Below are positions 36,537 through 43,860 of a DNA stretch of 64,000 nt, piece after piece (the stretch's first letter is position 1; each line of letters begins with the position of its first letter). The DNA comes from Lactococcus garvieae subsp. garvieae (GTDB lineage Bacteria > Bacillota > Bacilli > Lactobacillales > Streptococcaceae). Made by a program: the position numbers and the translations under genes. The notes under the pieces were generated by a model, which made no database searches, was not told where the DNA came from, and was given only the letters and a program-made list of their open reading frames with translations. The DNA lies in contig NZ_CP118950.1 of NCBI RefSeq assembly GCF_029024465.1, positions 620,001 to 684,000 of the forward strand. Direction: 5' to 3'.

Positions 36537-36563
36537 AAAAGGAGCCTATTAGGCTCCTTTTTT
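36537..36563 (+). terminator. Terminator of the esterase gene
   Basis: AAAGGAGCC, loop TATTA, GGCTCCTTT plus T run. Confidence 0.9.
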
Positions 36564-36676
36564 GTGGAAAATTAGGCCACATGCTTCTATATATTGAAGC
36601 GTTTTTATTTTAAAAAGAAACTATGGTAGAATAAAAGATAAGATAAAGCCTTAAAAAGATAAAGAAGAGGATAAAG

Positions 36677-37405
36677 ATGCTGAGTTTTCAGGAACGCGTA
36701 AAAAATAAAGAGAATAAGTTAACAGAGTTGGAGGAAGACTTAGTAGACTACATCTTAAAAAATAAAGAAGCGGTAAGTCAGACTAAGATTGTTATTTTAT
36801 CGCAGAAATTTTACACTGTACCCAATACAATCACACGTTTTTGTAAAAAATTAGGTTATGAAAATTTCTCTGAATTTAAGATGAACTTGAAACAGGAACT
36901 TACAACTCCTGTAAGTATGAATTCACACAAGCATATCCTTTTAAAAAACTTTGAGCTGATTGATAAAGAAAGAGAAATGAAGGTCGTGCAGCTCATGCAA
37001 AGAGCGAAAAGTGTAAATTTTTATGCGCTAGATCAAACAGGACTTCTGACGAAGATGTATGTAAAAAGTCTCTTTGCTCTTGATGACAAATTTCAATTTT
37101 TTGAATATCAGCAGGAAATGAAAAAGAAGATTTTAAACTCTTCTCATGAAGTATTCTTTTTTGTCTCTTTATCTGGAGAAACACCTTCCGTTTTAGAATT
37201 AGCAGAACTGGCCAAATCCAGAAATCATAAATTGATCAGCCTTACCAATTTGACTGAAAATAGTTTAGTACAAATGGTCGATATTCCTCTCTATTGTTTA
37301 ACACAAAAGGAGGAAGTAAATGGCTATGATACGACAGATAAGACACCTTTACTTTTGGTTTTGCAATCACTTTATTACAGTTATCGTGGAATTTTACACA
37401 TTTAA
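36677..37405 (+). CDS. RpiR-family regulator of the malX-like PTS
   Basis: A 242-residue regulator with N-terminal helix-turn-helix (KFYTVPNTITRFCKKLGYENF, about residues 42-62 in part) and a C-terminal SIS domain with VSLSGETPSVLELAELAK. It is co-oriented with and directly upstream of the PTS gene, which it probably controls in response to a sugar phosphate. RBS AGAGGA. Confidence 0.88.
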   Translation: MLSFQERVKNKENKLTELEEDLVDYILKNKEAVSQTKIVILSQKFYTVPNTITRFCKKLGYENFSEFKMNLKQELTTPVSMNSHKHILLKNFELIDKEREMKVVQLMQRAKSVNFYALDQTGLLTKMYVKSLFALDDKFQFFEYQQEMKKKILNSSHEVFFFVSLSGETPSVLELAELAKSRNHKLISLTNLTENSLVQMVDIPLYCLTQKEEVNGYDTTDKTPLLLVLQSLYYSYRGILHI

Positions 37406-37406
37406 A

Positions 37407-37437
37407 AAAATACTTTCAAATGAGAAGGTGTTTTTTT
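37407..37437 (+). terminator. Probable terminator of the rpiR gene
   Basis: TACTTTC, loop AAAT, GAGAAGGTG imperfect stem and a run of seven T. Confidence 0.5.
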
Positions 37438-37447
37438 AGTAGTTTTC

Positions 37448-37475
37448 GTGAAAGCGTTTTACATTGTGGTAATAT
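37448..37475 (+). promoter_or_regulatory. cre-like site over the promoter of the malX-like gene
   Basis: GTGAAAGCGTTTTACA (37448-37463) carries the cre core TGAAAGCGTTT and covers the -35 region; TAATAT at 37470-37475 is the likely -10. The position predicts catabolite repression by CcpA. Confidence 0.65.
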
Positions 37476-37510
37476 TAACTTACAACAAAAATATAAAGGT
37501 AGGTTAAACG

Positions 37511-39562
37511 ATGAGTAACCAAAAAAACCTCTATTCTCCTTTTGAGGGGGAAATTATTCCATTGCAGGATGTTAAGGATCCCATTTTCTCTGAAAAAACA
37601 ATGGGAGATGGGTATGCTGTGGAACCAAGAGGCGAAACAATTTATGCCCCAGTTTCTGGTACAGTAAGAATGGTTCAAGGACATGCTGCAGGATTTAGTA
37701 CTGCAGAGGATTTGCAAGTATTACTTCATATTGGGATTGATACAGTCAGTCTGGATAAGGCAGTATTTGAGTTCAACATCAAAGAAGAAGAGACTGTTAA
37801 AGCGGGACAAGTGATTGGGCGCGTGAATTGGAAAGCAGTTGAAGATGCCGGACTTGAAAAAACAGCCATTGTTGTTATTACAAATACAGCAGAAAAATTA
37901 AAAAGTATAACCATCAATGCGTCAGGAATAGTAAAAGGAGGTGCCCCTATAGGAGAAGCTTTGGCTAAAGGTACCGAAGCAAAAACTAAAGCTCCCCAAA
38001 CGAAGAAAAAGAAAAAATTCGCCCTAGGTGGTTTCTTCCAAGAATTAGGTAAAACTTTTATGCTCCCTGTAGCCCTGATGGCATTTATGGGGCTCCTTTT
38101 AGGGCTGGGAAGTTCATTTTCAAGTCAATCTACTATTGATGCTTTTCCTTTCTTAGGAAATGAAGTACTGCAAGTTGTCTTTCGTTTCTTTTCAGCCATT
38201 GGTGGTTTTGCCTTCAGTAACTTACCTGTGATGTTTGCTATGGCTATTCCCCTAGGTTTAGCAAAGAAAGAAAAAGGCGTAGCAGCTTTCTCAGGCTTCG
38301 TTGGCTATATGGTCATGAATCTTTCTATCAACTTCTTTTTAACAGAACGTGGACAGCTTGCTGCTCCTGAGCTCATGCAAAAGGCTGGGCAAGGTATGGC
38401 TCTGGGTGTACAAACTATCGAAATGGGTGTTCTTGGGGGGATTATTACTGGTATTATTGTTTACAACCTCCACAAGAAATTTTACAATATTCAACTTTCA
38501 GACAGTTTTGCTTTCTTTGGGGGATCAAGATTTGTACCCATTATTACAGCCTTAGTCATGGCTTTGGTAGGCCTCGCTATTCCAGTTATTTGGCCACTGT
38601 TTGCTCTTCTTATCCAACAAGTGGGTAACTTGATTCAACGTGCAGGTATTTTTGGTCCATTTCTCTTTTTCTCTGGCGAACGTCTGCTTTTACCTTTTGG
38701 TTTGCATCACATTCTTGTTGCGACCATTCGCTTTACTCAAGCTGGTGGAACAGCGCTCATTGATGGACACGAAGTTTACGGTGCTTTAAATATTTTCTAC
38801 GGCGAGCTAGCAAATCGTTTACCAATTTCAGGCTCTGCAACAGCTTTTCTCTCTCAAGGAAAAATGCCGACATTTATGTTTGGGCTGCCAGCAGCAGCGC
38901 TTGCCATGTACCGTACTGCCAAGCCGGAAAATCGAGCAAAAGTAAAAGGGCTTCTGATTTCTGGTGTGATTGCAACGTTCGTCACAGGAATAACAGAACC
39001 AATTGAGTTCCTCTTCTTGTTTATCAGTCCTTTCCTTTGGATTTTCCACGTGATTATGACAGGGCTTGGCGCAATGATTGTCAGCTTATTAGGCGTGAAA
39101 ATTGGTAATACAGATGGCGGGGTCCTTGACTTCCTTATCTTCGGGGTAATGCAAGGCTCATACACACAATGGTTCTTGATTCCTCTTGTGGGTGCCTTTT
39201 GGTTCGCAGCTTACTATTTTACATTTAAAAAGGTTATCCTGTGGAAAAACTTAAAAACACCAGGACGCGAGGCTGTACTCGAACCGGAGTATTCAGATCA
39301 AGAAATAGCGCACGATGGCAACACATCTGGTTATAATGCCGAAGCCATCTTAGCTGCCTTGGGTGGCAAAGAGAATATCGTCACACTCGACAACTGTATC
39401 ACCCGTCTTCGCTTGATTTTAAACGATGGTGAACGTGTTGAAGATGAGAAGCTTAAAGATTTAGGGGCTTTGGGAGTCGTACATTTAGATGATACAAGTG
39501 TTCAAGTGATTATTGGGACAAAAGTAACGACTGTGCGCAACGCATTGGACAATTTGATTTAG
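37511..39562 (+). CDS. PTS glucose/maltose-type EIIA-EIIC-EIIB (MalX-like)
   Basis: A 683-residue permease with an unusual domain order: EIIA first (about 1-150, active His in LLHIGIDTVSL), then EIIC with about ten segments from residue 185, then EIIB (phospho-Cys in DNCITRLRL near residue 630). EIIC sequences such as PTFMFGLPAAALAMYRTAKPENRAK and GITEPIEFLFLF place it in the glucose/maltose/N-acetylglucosamine group. The following malY-like gene recalls E. coli malXY. The exact sugar cannot be read; maltose, glucose or an alpha-glucoside are likely. Confidence 0.9.
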   Translation: MSNQKNLYSPFEGEIIPLQDVKDPIFSEKTMGDGYAVEPRGETIYAPVSGTVRMVQGHAAGFSTAEDLQVLLHIGIDTVSLDKAVFEFNIKEEETVKAGQVIGRVNWKAVEDAGLEKTAIVVITNTAEKLKSITINASGIVKGGAPIGEALAKGTEAKTKAPQTKKKKKFALGGFFQELGKTFMLPVALMAFMGLLLGLGSSFSSQSTIDAFPFLGNEVLQVVFRFFSAIGGFAFSNLPVMFAMAIPLGLAKKEKGVAAFSGFVGYMVMNLSINFFLTERGQLAAPELMQKAGQGMALGVQTIEMGVLGGIITGIIVYNLHKKFYNIQLSDSFAFFGGSRFVPIITALVMALVGLAIPVIWPLFALLIQQVGNLIQRAGIFGPFLFFSGERLLLPFGLHHILVATIRFTQAGGTALIDGHEVYGALNIFYGELANRLPISGSATAFLSQGKMPTFMFGLPAAALAMYRTAKPENRAKVKGLLISGVIATFVTGITEPIEFLFLFISPFLWIFHVIMTGLGAMIVSLLGVKIGNTDGGVLDFLIFGVMQGSYTQWFLIPLVGAFWFAAYYFTFKKVILWKNLKTPGREAVLEPEYSDQEIAHDGNTSGYNAEAILAALGGKENIVTLDNCITRLRLILNDGERVEDEKLKDLGALGVVHLDDTSVQVIIGTKVTTVRNALDNLI

Positions 39563-39572
39563 AAGGAGAACC

Positions 39573-39600
39573 GTAAAACAAGACAATTGTCTTGTTTTAC
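39573..39600 (+). repeat. 28-bp perfect palindrome between the PTS gene and malY
   Basis: Arms GTAAAACAAGACAA and TTGTCTTGTTTTAC with no intervening bases. It lies between a good ribosome binding site (AAGGAG, about 39562-39567) and the malY ATG at 39612. In RNA it would form a long hairpin, either an attenuator or a device that brings the site closer to the start codon. Confidence 0.85.
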
Positions 39601-39611
39601 CATTTATTGAT

Positions 39612-40781
39612 ATGACAGAATTTGATAAAATAATTGATCGTAAAGGAACATTTTGTACCCAGTGGGATTTTGTAGAGGATCGTTTCGGGCAAAAGGATTT
39701 ATTACCCTTTACTATCTCGGATACTGATTTCGCTATTCCCGAGACGGTGAATCAGGCCTTGCAAAAGAGGATTCAACATCCGATTTACGGATATACACGT
39801 TGGAATCATAAGCACTTCAAATCAGCTGTCTCTGCGTGGTATCAAAAACAGTTTGATTTTACGATTGAGGAGGACTGGATTTTGTATAGTCCAAGTGTGA
39901 TTTACTCACTTTCTCAGTTGATTGAAATTAAGTCCCAGCCGCAAGAAGGTATTATTGTTCAAACGCCAGCTTATGATGCTTTCTTTAAAACAATTACGGC
40001 AAATGAACGTATGTACGTGGAAAATCCATTAATTTTTCATAACGGAAAGTATACGATTGATTTTATAGATTTAGAAGAAAAACTTGCACATCCGAACAAC
40101 AAAATCCTTCTCTTTTGTTCGCCTCATAATCCTACAGGACGTGTGTGGACGAGTGAAGAACTGCAACAAGTGGTCTTGCTTTGCCAAAAGTACGATGTTT
40201 TCTTAGTTTCAGATGAAATTCACATGGATATTTTACGCAATGGGAAACAGCATCATCCGATTTTGAAATATGGTACAGAAAATATTGCGCTTTTAACATC
40301 AGCCAGTAAAACCTTTAATTTCCCAGGATTGATTTTTTCCTACTTATTGGTTCCTGATGCGAACCTGCGTGAAGAATTTTGTCAACATTTAAAAGAAAAA
40401 GATGGACTTTCATCTTGCAGTATTTTGGGAATGGAAGCAACGATTGCAGCTTACCAGACATCAGACATATGGCTAGAAGAGTTGAAGAGCTATTTGGATG
40501 AGACAGTAGATTTTACGCGCAGTTTTTTGCAAGAGAATTTGCCAAAGATAAAGCTTATCGAATCAGAAGCAACTTATCTTTTGTGGCTGGATGTTTCAGA
40601 GCAGGACATTCCCATGGATAAGTTACAGCAGGCTTTAATCAACATAGGAAAAGTCGCTATTATGGATGGAGAAGTTTATGGTCGGGAAGGAAGAAATTTT
40701 CTTCGGCTTAATATTGGCTGTTCACGATTCAAGGTAAAAGATGGACTTGAAAGATTACTTAAAAGTATTCAAGCTATATAA
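39612..40781 (+). CDS. PatB/MalY-type PLP aminotransferase-fold C-S lyase
   Basis: A 389-residue fold-type I PLP enzyme of the MalY/PatB class, which cleaves cystathionine or cysteine (beta-C-S lyase); E. coli MalY also modulates maltose regulation. The N-terminus FDKIIDRKGTFCTQWD is typical; substrate loop PFTISDTDFAIP, FCSPHNPTGRVW, SDEIHMDIL and PLP lysine in TSASKTFNFPG near residue 235 are present. The start is the normal family start, but the nearest ribosome binding site is about 45 bases away beyond a palindrome. Confidence 0.9.
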   Translation: MTEFDKIIDRKGTFCTQWDFVEDRFGQKDLLPFTISDTDFAIPETVNQALQKRIQHPIYGYTRWNHKHFKSAVSAWYQKQFDFTIEEDWILYSPSVIYSLSQLIEIKSQPQEGIIVQTPAYDAFFKTITANERMYVENPLIFHNGKYTIDFIDLEEKLAHPNNKILLFCSPHNPTGRVWTSEELQQVVLLCQKYDVFLVSDEIHMDILRNGKQHHPILKYGTENIALLTSASKTFNFPGLIFSYLLVPDANLREEFCQHLKEKDGLSSCSILGMEATIAAYQTSDIWLEELKSYLDETVDFTRSFLQENLPKIKLIESEATYLLWLDVSEQDIPMDKLQQALINIGKVAIMDGEVYGREGRNFLRLNIGCSRFKVKDGLERLLKSIQAI

Positions 40782-40814
40782 AAAAATATCCAAACATAGG
40801 GTTTGGATATTTTT
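40782..40814. terminator. Bidirectional terminator between malY and tetR
   Basis: AAATATCCAAAC, short loop, GTTTGGATATTT with A and T runs on either side, so it can stop both convergent transcripts. Confidence 0.88.
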
Positions 40815-40828
40815 ATTAGGATGGTTAA

Positions 40829-41359
40829 TCAGTTGATAAGCTTACTGAGTATTTTTGTAATTTCTTCGGGTGTTTCTTTACGTTTACGACGAATCCAGGC
40901 CTGTGTAAGACCAAACATAGCATTAGCATAATAAGTCGCAGCATAAATTTTACCCAAGCGACCAAGATTATTTCTTCTTGAATCTCTTGGTATAATGGAA
41001 TGTTCAATCATACTTTTTAACTTAGCTTGCATGAATTGGTGGATTTCCTTGCTGCCGTTTTCAGAAAGCAGAGCTGCGTAGATTTCATTATTATCTAAAA
41101 ATTCATAGGTCTCAAGCATTGTTTTTTGCAAGTCTCCATCATTTTTTTCAAAGACATATTGAATTGTGTTGATCAATGTTTTTTGATACTGATCAATCAT
41201 TTCATACTTGTCTTGATAATGCGTATAAAATCCGCTACGACTAATCTTTGCCACTTTAACGAGCTCAGTGGTTGTAATTTGATCAAATGGCTTTTCATGT
41301 AAAAGTTGAGTCATTGCATCGCGAAGTCGCGCTTTTGTACGTTCTTTTCTATTCTCCAC
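40829..41359 (-). CDS. TetR/AcrR-family regulator
   Basis: A 176-residue regulator: N-terminal helix-turn-helix at about 8-55 (LLHEKPFDQITTTELVKVA, then ISRSGFYTHYQDKYEM) and a helical ligand domain ending in WIRRKRKETPEEIT, like DhaS/YbjK-type regulators. It is divergent from the DUF59 gene. The TAGAC-N5-GTCTA repeat between them is the probable operator. The target is unknown. Confidence 0.87.
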   Translation of the reverse strand: MENRKERTKARLRDAMTQLLHEKPFDQITTTELVKVAKISRSGFYTHYQDKYEMIDQYQKTLINTIQYVFEKNDGDLQKTMLETYEFLDNNEIYAALLSENGSKEIHQFMQAKLKSMIEHSIIPRDSRRNNLGRLGKIYAATYYANAMFGLTQAWIRRKRKETPEEITKILSKLIN

Positions 41360-41428
41360 AGTGTATCCTTTTCCCTACGCAACAAGTGCTGTCTTAAAAC
41401 TTTAGATCACTATAATTATAACATTTTT

Positions 41429-41443
41429 TAGACGTTGTGTCTA
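41429..41443. promoter_or_regulatory. Probable TetR operator
   Basis: TAGAC-GTTGT-GTCTA, a perfect 5-5-5 inverted repeat, lies between tetR and the DUF59 gene, just upstream of an ATTATA that reads as TATAAT for tetR. Confidence 0.55.
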
Positions 41444-41547
41444 TAAAATGATTTATAAATTATCTTTTTCTCTCCTCGTCAAATGTTTAAAAATGTGATA
41501 GAATAACAATGTCAAATAGATTTTACAATGAGAATGTGGAGAAATTT

Positions 41548-41886
41548 ATGAGCGAAGAAAACAAATATTCTGATGCACAAATAGAAGAAATTAAAACAAA
41601 GATTTTAGCAGCCTTGGAGACAGTTATTGACCCTGAATTAGGTATTGATATCATTAACTTAGGCTTGGTCTATGAAATTTCCTTTGAGGATAACGGATTT
41701 ACAGAAGTTAAAATGACACTGACAACAATGGGCTGTCCTTTAGCAGACGTTTTGACGGATCAAATTCATGATGCACTGAAAGAAGTTGAAGAAGTGACAG
41801 AAATCAAAGTCAACCTCGTCTGGTATCCAGCATGGACAGTAGATAAAATGAGCCGCTATGCGCGTATCGCTTTAGGTATTCGCTAA
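41548..41886 (+). CDS. DUF59/MIP18-family iron-sulfur assembly protein; island integration target
   Basis: A 112-residue protein of the SufT/PaaD-like family linked to iron-sulfur cluster delivery; conserved TVIDPELGIDIINLGLVY and the Cys in TLTTMGCPLAD. ATG 41548 has GGAG six bases upstream and is preferred to ATG 41509, which abuts the -10 box. The last 20 codons (41826-41886) are also the left attachment repeat; the gene therefore ends in element-derived DNA that encodes the same residues, with GGT and CGC in place of GGG and CGT. Its native terminator is now at 60068. Confidence 0.92.
   Translation: MSEENKYSDAQIEEIKTKILAALETVIDPELGIDIINLGLVYEISFEDNGFTEVKMTLTTMGCPLADVLTDQIHDALKEVEEVTEIKVNLVWYPAWTVDKMSRYARIALGIR
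41826..41886 (+). repeat. attL, left attachment repeat
   Basis: 61 bases that recur as a direct repeat at 59988-60048: 51 identical bases from TCCAGCATGG to GCTTTAGG, then two mismatches in the last ten. It includes the 3' end and stop codon of the DUF59 gene. Confidence 0.93.
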
Positions 41887-42021
41887 ATAGCGGTATAACT
41901 GGCTTTTAGAGGGGTTTGATAGAAATATTAATCCTTTAAAAGTACATTTAGTACGGTATCTAAGCCATTTTTGAAAAAACATTTATTGTTGTTAAATCTA
42001 ATAAAAACAGAGGAAAACAAC

Positions 42022-42996
42022 ATGGAAATTTCAATTCAATCAGCAATTCAAGAAATGCTTTTTGATAATAAAGCAAGAGGATTGTCGAAAAATACAATTA
42101 TATTCAGAGAAAAAACACTAAAGGTTTTCTCTGTTTTTTTGTACCAAAATGATATTTTAAATATTAGCGAAATCAAACCAATTCATATAAAACAATATCT
42201 AGTTGACAGATTAGAATGTGGCTACTCTGAGACGTCCGTTAATGCACATTTGAGAGCTATCAGGGCATTGTTTGCATACTGTGTTAATGAAGAATACATG
42301 AGGTATGAGGAAGCGCCTATACACCGTGTTAAATGGATTAAAGAGAGACGAATTGTTGTTAATACATTTACAGATGAAGAAGTTAAAATGATGCTCCGAT
42401 ATACAAGAAAAAGAACTTTCAATAAAATCAAGAAAACGGGAAAAGGAAGAACTGGATTTTGTACAAAATTTGTGAATGAGAGGAATTACTTGCTAATACT
42501 TGTACTCACGGATACTGGTTTGAGGATAAATGAAGCTTTGAATTTAAAATTAGAACACATTAACGATTCTCAAATTATTATTAAGAATGGTAAAGGTAAA
42601 AAAGATAGAATTGTGCATTGTTCACCACTTGTATATAAACAATATCTTAAATACACTAGAGCAAAAGATAATTATTTGTCCAGTAATGGAATAATTCCCA
42701 CCGAAAATGTATTTGTCACTAAGTTTGGTAAAAAATATGATTATAGATTAGCAGAAAAAGAAATTTATAAAATAGGAAAAGCTGTGAACATTCGTGACAG
42801 TATCCGCATCTCACCTCATACTTTCCGTCACTACTTTACTCAGAAGTTAGTTAGAGAAAATGTTGATATATACATGATTCAAAAACTATTAGGTCATTCT
42901 AGCATTAAAACAACGGAGATTTATCTTAGGAGCTTAAATATTGAAAATGAGATTAATAAGATGATTAAATATAGTCCTTTGCAGAATTTAGATTAA
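42022..42996 (+). CDS. Tyrosine recombinase (island integrase)
   Basis: A 324-residue phage-type integrase. Core-binding SAM-like domain at about 5-95, catalytic domain after about 105. All active residues can be placed: Arg in TGLRINEAL, Lys in NGKGKKDRIV, His-x-x-Arg in SPHTFRHYF, His in LLGHSSI and the nucleophile Tyr in TTEIYLRSL. Start at 42022 has GAGGA seven bases upstream; the frame stays open to 41971 without a site. It lies next to attL and points inward, the usual geometry for site-specific islands. Confidence 0.93.
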   Translation: MEISIQSAIQEMLFDNKARGLSKNTIIFREKTLKVFSVFLYQNDILNISEIKPIHIKQYLVDRLECGYSETSVNAHLRAIRALFAYCVNEEYMRYEEAPIHRVKWIKERRIVVNTFTDEEVKMMLRYTRKRTFNKIKKTGKGRTGFCTKFVNERNYLLILVLTDTGLRINEALNLKLEHINDSQIIIKNGKGKKDRIVHCSPLVYKQYLKYTRAKDNYLSSNGIIPTENVFVTKFGKKYDYRLAEKEIYKIGKAVNIRDSIRISPHTFRHYFTQKLVRENVDIYMIQKLLGHSSIKTTEIYLRSLNIENEINKMIKYSPLQNLD

Positions 42997-43049
42997 ATAT
43001 AACAGTTATATTACGTGAGTATCATAATAAAAAGTAGGATATGACCAAC

Positions 43050-43128
43050 TATATTAAATATTAACTGAAAACTATAAAACAGCTAACTTTTTTAGCTGTT
43101 TTATAGTTTTCAGTTAATATTTAATATA
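43050..43128. repeat. 37-bp perfect hairpin behind the integrase
   Basis: Left arm 43050-43086 and right arm 43092-43128 are exact reverse complements around a 5-base loop (CTTTT). The core AACAGCTAA...TTAGCTGTTTTATAGTTTT could terminate integrase transcription, but the stem is much longer than needed. Confidence 0.9.
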
Positions 43129-43176
43129 CCCGAATTGCTAGTTAATTTCATTGGAAAATAACTAGCAATTCGGGTA
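43127..43176. repeat. 18-bp inverted repeat adjoining the hairpin
   Basis: TACCCGAATTGCTAGTTA (43127-43144) and its exact complement at 43159-43176 with a 14-base loop. It shares its first bases with the end of the preceding hairpin. A recombination, transfer-origin or regulatory role is possible. Confidence 0.85.
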
Positions 43177-43479
43177 TTACTAATAGATTCGACACATCAT
43201 GAAATATCAATTACAAAACATTTTTTTAATATTCTATACCCTATAGTATACACTTTTAGTGATGGGCATTATGGGATGTTGTTAGATGTTGGTGACAGGG
43301 TTAGTAAATCTTGATATAATGGGATTATCATCGCAAATGGAACAAGAACCGCTTTAAGGAACTTTTTTCTCTTTTTCCGTTATTCTGTCTCTCTAATAGT
43401 TTTTAAGCTTTGCAACAAAACTATTACTTTTATAATACCTTTTATTGTCATAAACAAAAATACGTGGTATAATAAAAGT

Positions 43480-43590
43480 AAAGAAAAAGGACTTGCTCGA
43501 TACAAGTCCCATGTAGCCGTTTTAAGAACGGTAGCAATACTACTTAATCAATGACCAATAGCTCTGCTAAGCTGAACGGTCATTTTTTGT
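43480..43590 (+). ncRNA. Antisense RNA antitoxin of a type I toxin-antitoxin locus
   Basis: A consensus promoter (TTGTCA-17-TATAAT with extended TGG) drives a short RNA with hairpins GGACTTG/CAAGTCC and CCGTT/AACGG and a terminator AATGACC...GGTCATT plus T run (43550-43589). No ORF is present. On the opposite strand the toxin mRNA would run through the whole region and stop at the GGACTTG hairpin, which has a T run in that direction. The two RNAs thus overlap by about 100 bases. Confidence 0.75.
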
Positions 43591-43681
43591 TACTTGTGTT
43601 TATGACAAGAATCATTAATGTTGCAAAAGCAATCATAAGACTCAATGCCTGGTAAACAGTCAAAAAATTTTCGCCTTTCAT
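43580..43681 (-). CDS. Putative holin-like toxin peptide (33 aa), type I TA
   Basis: MKGENFLTVYQALSLMIAF followed by a hydrophobic stretch to ILVINTSNKK. The TVYQALSLMIAF opening and the single short membrane segment are typical of the Firmicutes putative holin-like toxin family, membrane-acting peptides controlled by antisense RNA. Its ATG overlaps the stop of a 10-residue leader peptide that carries the strong ribosome binding site, so translation is probably coupled. Confidence 0.82.
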   Translation of the reverse strand: MKGENFLTVYQALSLMIAFATLMILVINTSNKK

Positions 43682-43710
43682 GTTTTGTGAGGAATTGCCA
43701 CTAAAACCAT
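43678..43710 (-). CDS. Leader peptide coupled to the holin-like toxin (10 aa)
   Basis: MVLVAIPHKT, preceded by GGAGGTGATGCC, the only strong ribosome binding site of the toxin mRNA. The stop TGA overlaps the toxin ATG as ATGA. The toxin ORF has no adequate site of its own, so re-initiation after this peptide is the likely mode of toxin translation. Confidence 0.6.
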   Translation of the reverse strand: MVLVAIPHKT

Positions 43711-43756
43711 GGCATCACCTCCAATCGGGGCTAACGTTCATAAACTCTACCTTACT

Positions 43757-43812
43757 ATTATACCAAAAAAGGGAGCAACAAGCCATCTACGGCCTGCTGC
43801 TCCCTTTATTTT
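43757..43812 (-). promoter_or_regulatory. Toxin promoter and terminator of the upstream surface-protein gene
   Basis: On the minus strand a hairpin (GGGAGCA/TGCTCCC arms at 43771-43777 and 43798-43804, T run) ends the surface-protein transcript. It is followed at once by TGGTATAAT (43757-43765), the extended -10 of the toxin mRNA. Confidence 0.7.
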
Positions 43813-43860
43813 TTATATGGTATCCCAATTTTTTCAATTTGCGATTATATATTTTTCAAT

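Larger units (their letters stand above)
42997..43479. other. Non-coding stretch after the integrase
   Basis: No credible gene. It holds two large inverted repeats (43050-43176) and, at the far end, the promoter TTGTCA (43445-43450), 17 bases, TATAAT (43468-43473) of the antisense RNA. The remainder (43180-43440) is A+T-rich without recognisable structure. Confidence 0.7.

Noticed and set aside
41509-41547. Upstream ATG for the DUF59 protein
   Set aside because: It lies four bases after a TAGAAT box, lacks a ribosome binding site and adds residues not typical of the family; ATG 41548 has GGAG at good distance.
33623-41899. 17-base match CTAAATAGCGGTATAAC at 33623 and at 41883, the latter just at the attL edge
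   Set aside because: The sequences around the 33623 copy show no attachment core or recombinase, so it may be chance in A+T-rich DNA.
41971-42021. 17-residue N-terminal extension of the integrase
   Set aside because: No ribosome binding site; GAGGA stands seven bases before ATG 42022, and the shorter protein has the usual integrase N-terminus.
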